A stretch of 64,000 bases of DNA from Imbricaverruca yamaguchii (taxonomy: Eukaryota; Arthropoda; Thecostraca; Neoverrucidae), in assembly GCA_034440575.1 (NCBI GenBank), contig JAOTOL010001550.1, positions 984,001-1,048,000 of the forward strand, given 5' to 3'. Of the stretch, positions 10,691 through 20,835 are shown piece after piece. Both the position numbers and the translations under genes were made by a program. The notes beneath the pieces were generated by a model that saw only the letters and a list, made by a program, of their open reading frames with translations, was not told the DNA's origin and searched no databases. The stretch's first letter is position 1. The number at the start of each line of letters is the position of its first letter.

Positions 10691-10913
10691 ACCTATCTGT
10701 AGAAACGAGAAGGGGTATTTGACAATCCTTAGGAGTGGATCTGCAAGCAGGATTATTGGCTTAAAAGGTCAGACCGCAAGAACTGCCACACGAAGGGGAA
10801 ATGTGCATGGAATCTGAAGTGGTCACTTTAAACAATAAACAGAAGCTGACCATTGATTGGGGTAACCGGTTATACTTATTACGCCTAAGGGATTACACGG
10901 ACTTAGTGTAGAA

Positions 10914-12696
10914 TGTGTTGATAATAAGTCGTTGACTGGGTTGAATGAAGGTAATTATTGCTGCCAATTCGGTTGCTGACGCTTACAGCCTAGAGTCCCA
11001 TGTTCAGGGGACAAGAAGCTGTTTGGGCCAATACAAAGATGCTGAGGCCAAATCTCCGCCAAAGGCATAAAAATCTCCATCCTGGTATCTGAAAATGAGA
11101 TCGGTGTTTTGAAATGCATCGAACTGCGAAGCTGCCATATTTTTGCTCCATTGATAGTGGCAGACGACGGATACCTAGTATTGAAAAACCAGCGGAACAT
11201 CTTCCGTCATTACTTATAGTGTATTTGATTAAGAATCCAATTTCAGGTGAAGGCAAGCATTTTGTAGCTCGCCGTTGTTACCAGAATGAAAACTGTGGGA
11301 GCGGGGGGAGGGCAGCGCTATTTTCCCGTGATAAGTCGAATGATTAAGATGATAAAAGCATCGGGAGCATTGACTCTCTCCCTCAGCACGCTTATGCAAG
11401 TACGTCATACAGTATTGTAATAGAAACACCGGCTTAAATGGAGTTATGGCAGCAATGAATTTAGTTTGCCCATGGCATATTTGACCCCTTTCCCAAATAC
11501 CAGAATGAAGATTGATGCGCATCATCTACAGGTGATATACAAATGCATTAAACCTTCCTGCACAACCTTTATGGCACGTTATCGGACGCATTTGAAGCGA
11601 ATGTCGCAAACCAGTCTTGCTGGATATAAAATGGCTGGCATGCTTAAGCACCCTAGTTTGTTTCGTGAAGTAAGTGCTTGGTAAGCCAAGCCATTTACTT
11701 CACTGCAGCATAGTTGGAGTGATATCTTGGTACACGCGGAGGGAGGCTGTCATAACTCTGATAGTTTGTGGATTATGTTAATGATTATTAAGCAACGTGT
11801 GATCTTCGGACCACGCGGAATTGCAACGCTGTAACTACAAAAAGTAAAACATATTGAACCATAGCTAGCCTGCGCGAAAACGTTCCTCCATCACTCGTTA
11901 ATGAAGTGCAAAGGTATTCCAAGCGTGACCTTGTGTGCCTGAAAGCATCTTCGAACACAGCCTAACATCGTGAATGCCTCCGACATTATCGGGCGTCCAT
12001 CAGGAGGGGACGGCGGCGGTATGCCCGTCATCTGTGATGCCCCGTTACTGGTACACACAGACTGGCGGTCGCATTATTTTCATAACCTGTATAATGCATG
12101 CATAATGCAGGTCGACATTGTGCAGCATCAACCTTCATACGCATCGATGCAAAGCTCCTAAATATTCCAAACCGCGGCGAACAGCAGTTCGTAATTGAGT
12201 ACATCTTATCGTCATTGCATCACTGAAGGCCGATGCCATACCTCGTCAGGAGCCCTGAACTCATGGCACCGCACCTGCACCAACTTAACACATACCGCCG
12301 GTGGCGCAGAGATACGAATCAGCTGTGCAAGTGGTCACGGCAGACGTCACACAGATCACGAAGTTCAACAGCCACCACAGAATACGGTCTGAACAGTGGT
12401 CACTGTTGGGGTGGTGAACGAATTTGCAACACGAACATCATCAGCCAAGCGGAGTGCGAACACCAATTACAGAGACCATGAGCCGTCGAGATGCGTACGG
12501 CTCTAAGCCAGTGACTTCCCCAGGGCGCAGCGTCATGGTCGGGTCGTGATTCTTCCAAGAGCTGCAGATAGTGACAGCATGAGTCGACAAGCCGGTAACA
12601 TGCTTTAGCCATTCGCAGATGAAGCGCGGCACCCATTCACTTGTGAGCATGTTGCAATGACCAAGTTATAACACTATATCACTGTTTTGAACACGA

Positions 12697-12699
<3 letters not shown>
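10914..12699. other. Unassigned DNA
   Basis: No coding region, RNA gene or repeat could be supported. Confidence 0.4.
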
Positions 12700-12700
<1 letters not shown>

Positions 12701-12749
<49 letters not shown>

Positions 12750-12770
12750 TGTATATATATACATACATAT

Positions 12771-12812
<42 letters not shown>
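12701..12812. repeat. Poly(T) tract followed by (TA)n microsatellite
   Basis: About 46 consecutive T (12,701-12,746), then TATGTATATATATACATACATATC and a (TA)n run to 12,812. A long T run could be the poly(A) tail of a minus-strand retro-insertion, but nothing recognisable follows it. Confidence 0.85.
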
Positions 12813-12819
<7 letters not shown>

Positions 12820-12959
12820 CATAAACAGTGCACAATATGCCTTTTTATTGCATGAAATGCATGGCAATTGGCTCAATATCCCAAATCTTTTAAGCATGCG
12901 ATATATGACTTGCAGGTGGTATGATGCTGAACTTGTGATGGATATCCGGACATAGATAA

Positions 12960-13070
12960 TTCCGAGAGAGACAGATACAGACAGAGACAGAAAGAGAGAA
13001 AGAGAGAGAGACATAAAAATACAGACCGAGACAGAGAGACAAGAGAGAGAGAGAAAAATTATATATATTA

Positions 13071-13128
<58 letters not shown>

Positions 13129-13135
13129 TATAGCA
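12960..13135 (+). repeat. GA-rich microsatellite block
   Basis: ACAGAGAGA/GAGAGAAAGA imperfect runs with an internal ATAG stretch at 13,070-13,084. Confidence 0.85.
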
Positions 13136-13335
13136 TAAAGTCGAATGCACTGAAGACATACAAATACTTAGGATTTTACTAGCGAGAACCTGGGAAGTAG
13201 AAGCGTTCGGGGATCGCATACTATGGTGAACCATTGCCAATAACGGAACGAATGCGGCAAAAATGACTGACGACGCAACGTGTATACACTCGGAACATCG
13301 GATTAGCCGATAATTTAAGCATACACACACATGCA

Positions 13336-13338
<3 letters not shown>

Positions 13339-13377
<39 letters not shown>
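13339..13377. repeat. (AT)n microsatellite
   Basis: An uninterrupted AT run, flanked by CACACACA at 13,322. Confidence 0.85.
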
Positions 13378-13379
<2 letters not shown>

Positions 13380-14349
13380 TAAATGTGTGTCTGTATCTGT
13401 ACATGGATGAATATATGTGTTTATATATACATAGCAGGGGTAGACAATTATTGGTGTTACCTTAATGCGATTTAGGCCCACTTTCGCCATGCAACGCAGC
13501 AGATCTAGTGCTAAATTGTTTATGGTTTGTTACAAGAAACATCCGTAAGCCAATGTCCAGCTACGAATGCTCTCACCTCTAATGCACACAAAGCATGGCT
13601 AAACAAAACACGAGCTCGCACACCTGCACTAAAGCAGAATGACATCAAGCACGGCGCTAAGTCAAGTATGTTGCCTATGAAAATCTCAAGATTGAAACTT
13701 CCCTCCACTCATAGCAAATGCATGCAAGTACATGTCTGGGGCTCAAGAAAATCAAAATGTTGACAATATGCGATAACTCCGGTCACAGCCGCCGGCAAAC
13801 GTACCAACAAGCAGATCTGGACCGTAAACAGACGGGCCCTGGGTATGTGTAATAAAACGTATTGGTGTGTACGTCGCACAGCAATGTGTATGCCGAAGAG
13901 AAACGCTAAGTGCACACAGTGTAAACGATTTTCGAATATATTATGTATGAAACGAACGCCAGTTTGTGTGAGACGCTCCAAAAGGACTGCGCTTTGAAAA
14001 GGTCACTGAGTCCATGAGCGGGAGCCCGGCCACATTAGAAACCTGTGCTGCAAGCCCTGACATCCAGACACATGGCTGACTGCGGCACCGCTCCAAATAG
14101 CGCTACCCGTTCTCAATCACAGAGCGGACGTGGGTATTACAAGCAGCAAGAATGGCTGTGTGCTCAACCGTACCTCATGCTAATGAAGCGACGTCGTCTG
14201 CATGCTCCGCATCGACAGCCTCAGCATCCGGTTTTGCCTTGGATACATCGGTGTCAGCCCGCTGATCGAAGGCCAGTTCGGTGTCTAAAATTATACACAG
14301 GTCTCGCATCCCTTGACACGCTCCAGCTGGTCAGCGTCGATGTAGGGTG
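13378..14349. other. Unassigned DNA
   Basis: No supported gene. Minus-strand traces of the LINE scrap at 14,350-14,620 may extend leftwards to about 14,200 but are too decayed to bound. Confidence 0.35.
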
Positions 14350-14620
14350 ATGCAACGTGCGGTGAAATTCGAAGCGTAAGGATGCATCGGCACGTGGCAG
14401 GATTTAATTTCAGCGCACATGTTCGAGACCAGTGACTCAACCTGTTCGGTGTCCAGAGCAGCCGGAGAGCATCAATGCCGGTAGAGAACTGCACGGTGTG
14501 AACGATCTTTTACAATGTCTGCATACAACGTACAATTTGTCAAGCGAATTGTCAACGACGAGCAATATATAGAACAGCGGTTCGAGAAGAGTACCCTCCG
14601 GCACGCCCAGGAGAACGAAA
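14350..14620 (-). pseudogene. Fragment of a LINE reverse transcriptase
   Basis: Read on the minus strand, a GVPEGTLLEPLFYIL-like block (compare the RT motif GVPQGSVLGPLLF) is followed after about 60 codons by LKLNPATCRC and then SPYIDADQLERVK, which matches the usual order of RT palm and connector segments. Several frame changes and stops. The clade cannot be assigned. It lies directly left of the large non-autonomous element copy B. Confidence 0.4.
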
Positions 14621-14734
14621 GTCTATTCAGACTGTTTGCCATTAATCACAACCATTAGCTCCGGGCGTCCAGACACATACGACTTCCGCCATTTGCATGC
14701 CGTGCCAATTATGTGATATGAATATTTCAGAACT

Positions 14735-14742
14735 ATTGGCAC
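14735..14742 (+). repeat. Target-site duplication of copy B, left
   Basis: ATTGGCAC, repeated exactly at 17,447-17,454 on the other side of the element. Confidence 0.85.
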
Positions 14743-17446
14743 CATGGGTGTGGCCACGGTTTTGAAATTTGGGGAGGGGAACAAACTAGGGACGCGATAA
14801 GTTTGGGCAGGATAAAGAGGTAAGCTTCGCCCCTCTCCCTCCCCCCCAAAAAACACGACGTTCAACCACATCAATTTCATGGTCTGATTTTCGAATTTAC
14901 CCTGGTTAGAAATTATAGTTTTGGGACATAAAGTTCTTCCAAAATTAGCAAGTTTTACTCCTTATACATGGCCACCTAGCAAGCTTTACTCCTATGGCCA
15001 CCTAGCTTTATGCCGTAAGTGCTGGGCCCGATTTCACAAACACCATCCAACAACGCTGTAACGTCAACCGTTGCCATTTTGTACGAGCAAAATAGAAAAT
15101 ACTGGACGATGGTTTTGTTGTGGTAAATATGGACTTACGCTAACATTCTCCAGGCTTTCCTATTTTAAGGGGACACATTTCGGTGTACTGACAACCAGGA
15201 GCGGACAAAGGGTGTGGTACTGGGGGCATATGCCCCCCCCCCACACACACATACATGGAAGGTGACGTTCCTCCGACCGGGAAAAGGCGCCCCTCTAAGA
15301 AGGTTCGAGTCTACCCTCACGAATTGTTCAGCTAGATACGCCCTCTGAGAGATAAAGGCGCCGCTTGGAGGGATACGCGCCACTTCGGCAATGCCCTACT
15401 GAACCTCCGCCTGGAATTTTTCAGCCAGGGGTGCCCCTCCAAGTACTTTCGCAGTTGGGCCCCATGAAAGAAATGGCGCCCCTCCAGACAAGTGTCCTCA
15501 TGACACTTAATTGATCCACCGCTGATTACAATATTGCTCTCTCGCGGTTATGAACTCTGGCTTGTTATCAAATCGTGTGCGTTCACGTGTAGCTTCTCTT
15601 GGAAATTTGACGGCGTTCGGTGAATTATTAAGAGGACATCGAACAGCTTGACATCATCGGTTCTATTTTATATACGTCCGGAACAGCAATGTGGCAATGT
15701 AAATTAAAAAGCAGTAATGGGAGTACTGTCCGAGCAGGTAATGACGGATTTATTGGTGGAACTCTTAGTCATATAGGATATCAGTGCCTGCCAGCACAAC
15801 GGTTGCAAACTTTGCTCGTGCTATTCCTGCTGCACCAAATGTGTGCGTACACCGGACAATAGATACTTAATATTATTTCGATATTTCAACTTACTGATAC
15901 TGTACGGCAAGCTACGACGAATGACGCCCACATAATGCAAATTGAAGCCGTAGCAACGAATCACGAGGCATATACGATCATAGCAAACGAACGCTTCGGA
16001 AATTCAAATTAGCCTTGAACCTTGAGGTTTGGCCTTGACATATCTCGGCTTCAAAATGGTGCTAGATAATTCACCATGGACTTTCGAATGAAAGTGAATA
16101 CGGGTAGATTTTTGCAAAAGCTATAAATGCGAGGCGACCGAAGAAATCAGCTTTACCTTTGACCTTGGAGAATATCTTGAATTATCAACTTTCTGATACC
16201 GTACAACAAGCGACGCCGCATGACATGCATTTTCTGCCAATTGAAGCTATAGCGACGAAGCACAAGGTCATCGAAGAACTCAATCAATTTTTTTACCTCG
16301 ACATGTCCCGGTTGAAACGTTACTCTAGTGTTCGTCATGGGCAATCGCTTGATACCAGATTTTGGGAGGTTTGAGCACCAAGGAAAAAAATACGAGATCA
16401 GCTTGGCCTTTGATATTTGCTCTTGAAAAAAAGGTTGTATTGCTCAACATTGGGATACCGCATAACAAGCCACATCGAATGACGTACATTTGATGAAAAT
16501 TAAAACGATAGCGACCGAACCTTTCATTCTGTCACTATCCCTTCAATATCACAATCTAACAAATCAAGCATAATCTTTGACCTTGAAGTTTAACCTTGCT
16601 ATGTCGCGGTATAAAATATCGTTCAAGGGCTATCACTTACCACAGGTATTCGCTACCACGACACCACCAGCTATCGCTTGATACCAGACTTGGGCAGGTT
16701 TGGATGAAGACGAAAAAAGTATGTCTGGTGGCCAAAGCAATGAGGTTAAGTTTGACCTCGACCTTTAAAGTGGTCATGTGAGACCTATGTAGTTGCTTTC
16801 AGCGTGTTCGGTACATGCAGAAACATTTGTGGTAGTTGATTCGAAGAAACATAAACTCATTGCTGAATGCCAATACAATGCAAGTAAGTCTCTGGCGAAC
16901 TCGTCGCTGAATACGAATGCGAATACGTTAACCTGACCAGGTGCCTAAGGCTGCCCAAAACGCGCCTGCACGGTCTTCAAGATACCGAAGGATATCCAGA
17001 GTCACGGTTGCTCAAGATATATCGATATATGCGCAGAGGAAAGCAACCTAAGACGCATGAAGCCTTGCGATAATGCACGTTTAGTACCTCGCAAAGCATA
17101 GTTATCCACCTAAGCGAAAACACATGGTCAAGGTTCATGTTATTCAAAGATGGTCTGGGAGCGGAAATTTGTAACGTTTCTGATTTATCACTCATACATT
17201 TTGTGATGAAAGACAGCCTATGAAGCCCGTTGATTGCCTGGAGCGGCTTCAAACAATTTGGGTAATTCTCTGGCATAGATATTTTTACTTTATAAATGAT
17301 CAAGTATAATTTTCCGGTAATCATACACAAGTATTTTGCAAGCTGAGGCTTGGGGGACATGAAAGAATTGGGGCGCTGAGATATCGCCACTTTTCAGAAA
17401 TTGGGGGACATGTCCCTACTCCCATCCACAACAGAATTCACCCATG
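14743..17446 (+). mobile_element. Large non-autonomous hAT-like element, copy B (complete)
   Basis: A 2704-bp element beginning CATGGGTGTGGCC and ending CACCCATG, flanked by a perfect 8-bp duplication ATTGGCAC. Layout: left G/C-run segment (14,760-15,560, with GGCGCCCCTCCAGACAAG also present in copy C); a spacer; about three units of a 260-300 bp internal satellite (15,880-16,780); and a right unique tail (16,780-17,446) shared with copies A and C. No transposase is encoded. Short termini plus an 8-bp duplication are the mark of hAT (also P and a few others), so mobilisation in trans by a hAT enzyme is inferred. Confidence 0.85.
15880..16780 (+). repeat. Internal satellite of copy B
   Basis: Unit landmarks (ACTTTCTGATACCGTAC-like) fall near 15,888, 16,187 and 16,446, i.e. 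periods of about 300 and 260 bp. TGACCTTGA/TGACCTTGG motifs recur. Confidence 0.7.
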
Positions 17447-17454
17447 ATTGGCAC
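17447..17454 (+). repeat. Target-site duplication of copy B, right
   Basis: ATTGGCAC, identical to the left copy at 14,735-14,742. Confidence 0.85.
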
Positions 17455-18577
17455 CGCATAGCGACACCAATATGACGATTCTTGTACTGGCAGCATAAAA
17501 GCATGTCAACCTCCATTCCTCATCAGTGATTATCGGGTCGGAGGCTCCAATCAGCTCGCGGATTGCTATCAGTCACAGGCAGGCTCCACTGTCGGCCGCA
17601 GATGGGACTCATCCATCGGCTCGCACTCATCCACGGCCTGGGGAATCGTGTTCATTTTATGCTCACGCCGGAACTGAGGTACGCTTCATTTCGGCTGCCT
17701 GACTGGGACTCGATAGACCTCCATTTATGTTAGTTTTTGTTTGTTCGTTGCACTATCGGGCCAAACGACATCGCATACATGGCCAGGCGTAGCTTGTGAC
17801 CGCCCTCTTTACATGGGCACCATTTCATATATCTACGGTAGTCACTTCCATCGGACTCATGCGCTTGACGTCTAGCGGATAACTCAACTGAATTATGCAC
17901 CAAAAGATGAATTAATTGATAGTACTGTGCAGTATTATTGGCAATGATTTCCAGCATTTAGCATTATTACACAGCATACAAGTCACAAAATACACATAAC
18001 CCAACCGCAATTAGCGGAAAACATATAGATATTTTTTAATGCACATTTCATGTATGCAATTCCACAACCCGTTCACCTCAAAACACTTAGCATATTTCCC
18101 TTGGCTTGTGGGTCGTTGTGTACAAGACTGGTGTGATAAAGCTCGGAAGTAAACCGAGCCACACGACAGCAATACCTATCGACGACGTCGAAGTGGTGAG
18201 TGTTGCGGTATTTCTGGCGGATAGACTGCTTGGTGACTCTGCTGACAAACGTTCAGCTCACGTGCAGTGCTGGTACCCCTAGCAGATCGCCACAGCCGGG
18301 TGCTGGTTTGCCACTAGTGAGCAGCTGCTTTATTGCTGCAGGCGGTGGCCCACAGTGGGAATGGCCTCGAACACATGCCTGAGGCACGGCTTCGAAAATT
18401 CCGCATGCTTTGGATGTGTGCCTCTTGAGAACGAGGGCATTGGAACGTCCGAAAAGGTGTCGGGTGTAGGTACATATCAGTCACATTTGTATGTCGATCA
18501 TTTGTATGCAACGCTTTAGAGTATATCGAAGATGTTTTCGAAAATTGGGGGGGGGGGTCATGGTCCTCCTGGCACGA
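17455..18577. other. Unassigned DNA
   Basis: No gene or repeat could be supported; a G run lies at 18,548-18,557. Confidence 0.4.
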
Positions 18578-18745
18578 GGGGACGAGTAGCCCAGGGGTAA
18601 GTTGCCCGTCTCACAATCAAAACCTTGTGGGCTCGAGTCACACCTGTCGCTACTCTTCGCCCACGACCAATCGGCGTGAGAGATTGGCGACGCTACATGA
18701 CTCAACGGTCGATGTGTCGTAAAACCAATAACCAACCAATCCTCT
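18578..18745 (+). mobile_element. tRNA-derived SINE, type 2 head
   Basis: The head GACGAGTAGCCCAGGGGTAA carries an A-box-like TAGCCCAGGGG (18,587-18,597) and a B-box-like GGCTCGAGTCA (18,630-18,640). The body repeats the SINE core hairpin CCAATC/GATTGG (18,667-18,672 with 18,682-18,687). The tail is GTCGTAAAACCAATAACC followed by AACCAATCC. Same family as the minus-strand copy at 59,440-59,601; it shares only the body and tail with the copy at 2686. Confidence 0.8.
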
Positions 18746-19164
18746 TGGCACCCTGTTTCTATGCCGATTTTATTTCTCCTACATCGCACGTTGTTTGGAG
18801 TTTGTCAGAGAAGATTGAGCTCACATGTGTCTTGTCCCTTGCGACCAAAGAAAAGCACAATGAAGACATTGTCATTTTTGTTGTAAACCTCGAAAAAAAT
18901 ATCACAGGGTATAACACGCCTACCGGACAACAGAACTAACGTTAACGTTGACGTTAACGTTCCCATGAGCATGTGGGATGAAGTCTGCGACAGGGCTATG
19001 CAAGACATCGGATGTAAGCTCGCACAGACAACTGAGCTTGATAAGTCAGCCACTTAACACAAGGGCACATTAACAGAGCTTGATGCCGGGGGAGTGAGTC
19101 TAGAGCCTCATGCAATGGAATCGGAATGTAATCGATCGTCATACCGACACAAATGGATATACGG
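18746..19164. other. Unassigned DNA
   Basis: Contains a small near-palindrome of GTTAACGTT/AACGTTAAC repeats at 18,940-18,962; no gene was found. Confidence 0.4.
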
Positions 19165-19575
19165 CCGTCAGGCATCAGCAGTGCGGCTGGGCGACATGGG
19201 CTGACCTGAGCACCATGAGCGGACACAGACATACTCCGAACATCAGCAGTGGGGCTGGGCGGCATGGGCTGACTTGAGCACCATAAGCGGACACAGACAT
19301 ACTCCGAACATCAGCAGTGGGGCTGGGCGGCATGGGCTGACTTGAGCACCATGAGCGGACACAGACATACTCCGAACATCAGCAGTGGGGCTGGGCGGCA
19401 TGGGCTGACTTGAGCACCATAAGCAGACACAGACATACTCCGAACATCAGTAGTGGAGCTGGGCGACATGGGCTGACTTGAGCACCATGAGCGGACACAA
19501 ACATACCGCATACATCAGCAGGGGGCTGGGCGACATGGGCTGACCTGAGCACCATGCGCGGACACAGACTGACCG
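19165..19575 (+). repeat. 68-bp minisatellite, about six units
   Basis: CATCAGCAGTGGGGCTGGG starts a unit at 19,241, 19,309, 19,377, 19,445 and 19,513, exactly 68 bp apart, with diverged units at both edges. 68 is not a multiple of three, so the minus-strand ORFs across it are frame-cycling shadows. Confidence 0.9.
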
Positions 19576-20240
19576 CGTGCTTCAGTGCGATGCCGACCAG
19601 CTGCCTGTGAGGCAGGGTCACAGGGCGTCTTCCGAACGTCCAGTTCGTCGTCGTACGGTACAGAACAGCATGCGCCCGGATCCCCGCCGCGGCTGTACCT
19701 GCCGACAGTGACACGGGAGCTGTCGCAACGCTAGTGGGCAAGAGCCATTTCGAAGTCGATTCTTTCCTCACAACTTCCATCGGGTATACTCAACGTTGAA
19801 CTCGTCGAAATCTGGGTGAAAGGGGGCAGAGTCTGCTCCTTCTGACCCTGGTTCCCTTGTCCATGCTTGCCAGACGGAGGGACGCCTGCTACATGCTACA
19901 GGTGTGGTCTGGTCGCGGCCATGAGTGGAGATGTGGTGCATAGGCATTGCAGCTGCATTACAGTTTTGGTTGTGCAACATCTTTTCCAACTTTGCATGGC
20001 TTAGCCAGACGTGCAACTCATGTTTCCTTTGGCAGCACTGACTTTGCATTCTTAACGGTACCTTTTCTGACCATCGATCAATAGAAATTTACCGATCCAG
20101 GCCATAGGCGGATCATTCCATTTGAACTACGTTCAATATGCAAAATATGTCCAATCCGATCAATCTGTCCAATCTGTCAATCTGCGCAATCTCCAAATCG
20201 TTCAATGCTTCCAAGTTGTCGGTCGGTGCGATCGGTACGG
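19576..20240. other. Unassigned DNA
   Basis: GC-rich at 19,590-19,760. The minus-strand ORF there runs into the 68-bp repeat and no domain is recognised. Confidence 0.35.
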
Positions 20241-20835
20241 TCGGTCCGGTCTGTCCAGCCACTCCCGTCTGTCTAGCCGATCCGTCAGTCCGGTCGGGCC
20301 GATTGTTCCGATCCACCGATGGTTCCTGCCTGTGCAGCCAGTCTAGTCGGTCCGGGTCGGTCCGGTCGGTCCGGTCGGTCCGGTCGGTCCGGTCGGTTCG
20401 GTCGGTTCGGTTGGTTCGGTCGGTCCGGTCGGTCCGGTCGGTCCGGTCGGTCCGGTCGGTCCGGTCGGTCTGGTCGGTCCGATTGGTCCGATCCACCGAT
20501 GATTCCTGCCTGTCTAGCCAGTCTAGTCGGTCCGGTTGGGCCGATCGATCCGTCCGATCGGTCCGATCCGCCAATGGGTCCTGTCTGTCCAGCTAGTCCG
20601 GTCGGTCCGGTCGGTCCGGTCGGTCCGATTGTTCCGGTCGGTCCGGTCGGTCCGGTCGGTCCGGTCGGTCCGGTCGGTCCGGTCGGTCCGGTCGGTCCGG
20701 TCGGTCCGGTCGGTCCGGTCGGTCCGGTCGGTCCGGTCGGTCCGGTCGGTCCGGTCGGTCCGATTGTTCCGGTCGGTCCGATCACTCCAGTAGGTCCAGT
20801 CGGTCCGGTCCGGTCCAGTCTGGTCCGGTCGGTGC
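20215..20835 (+). repeat. 9-bp GGTCCGGTC minisatellite with higher-order structure
   Basis: GGTCCGGTC units in two main blocks (20,350-20,490 and 20,595-20,810). The interruptions themselves repeat: GATCCACCGATG..TCCTGCCTGT.CAGCCAGTCTAG occurs three times (near 20,310, 20,490 and 20,560). Nine bases keep all frames open. The minus strand reads (GPT)n and the plus strand (GPV)n or (VRS)n. Confidence 0.9.

Larger units (their letters stand above)
9496..10913 (+). mobile_element. Decayed mariner-family DNA transposon
   Basis: The left terminus TAGGTTGCTCAATAAGTCC (from 9496) is answered near 10,880-10,913 by the inverse of TAAGTCCGTGTAAT. At about 1.4 kb this is close to the usual 1.3 kb of mariner. 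Transposase islands run in the expected order: FRCGPTNVFDAARAGRPREV (about 9780-9845), TTDENINR, a HILTEYL helix and PECLTKQENR, DETWIHF (10104-10124), WRHQGS, then QQNNAPAP and FGNFKNFLG (about 10,655). Inverted termini, order and motifs all agree. Confidence 0.8.

Noticed and set aside
19379..19780. 133-codon minus-strand ORF
   Set aside because: Most of it crosses the 68-bp minisatellite; no domain in the unique part.
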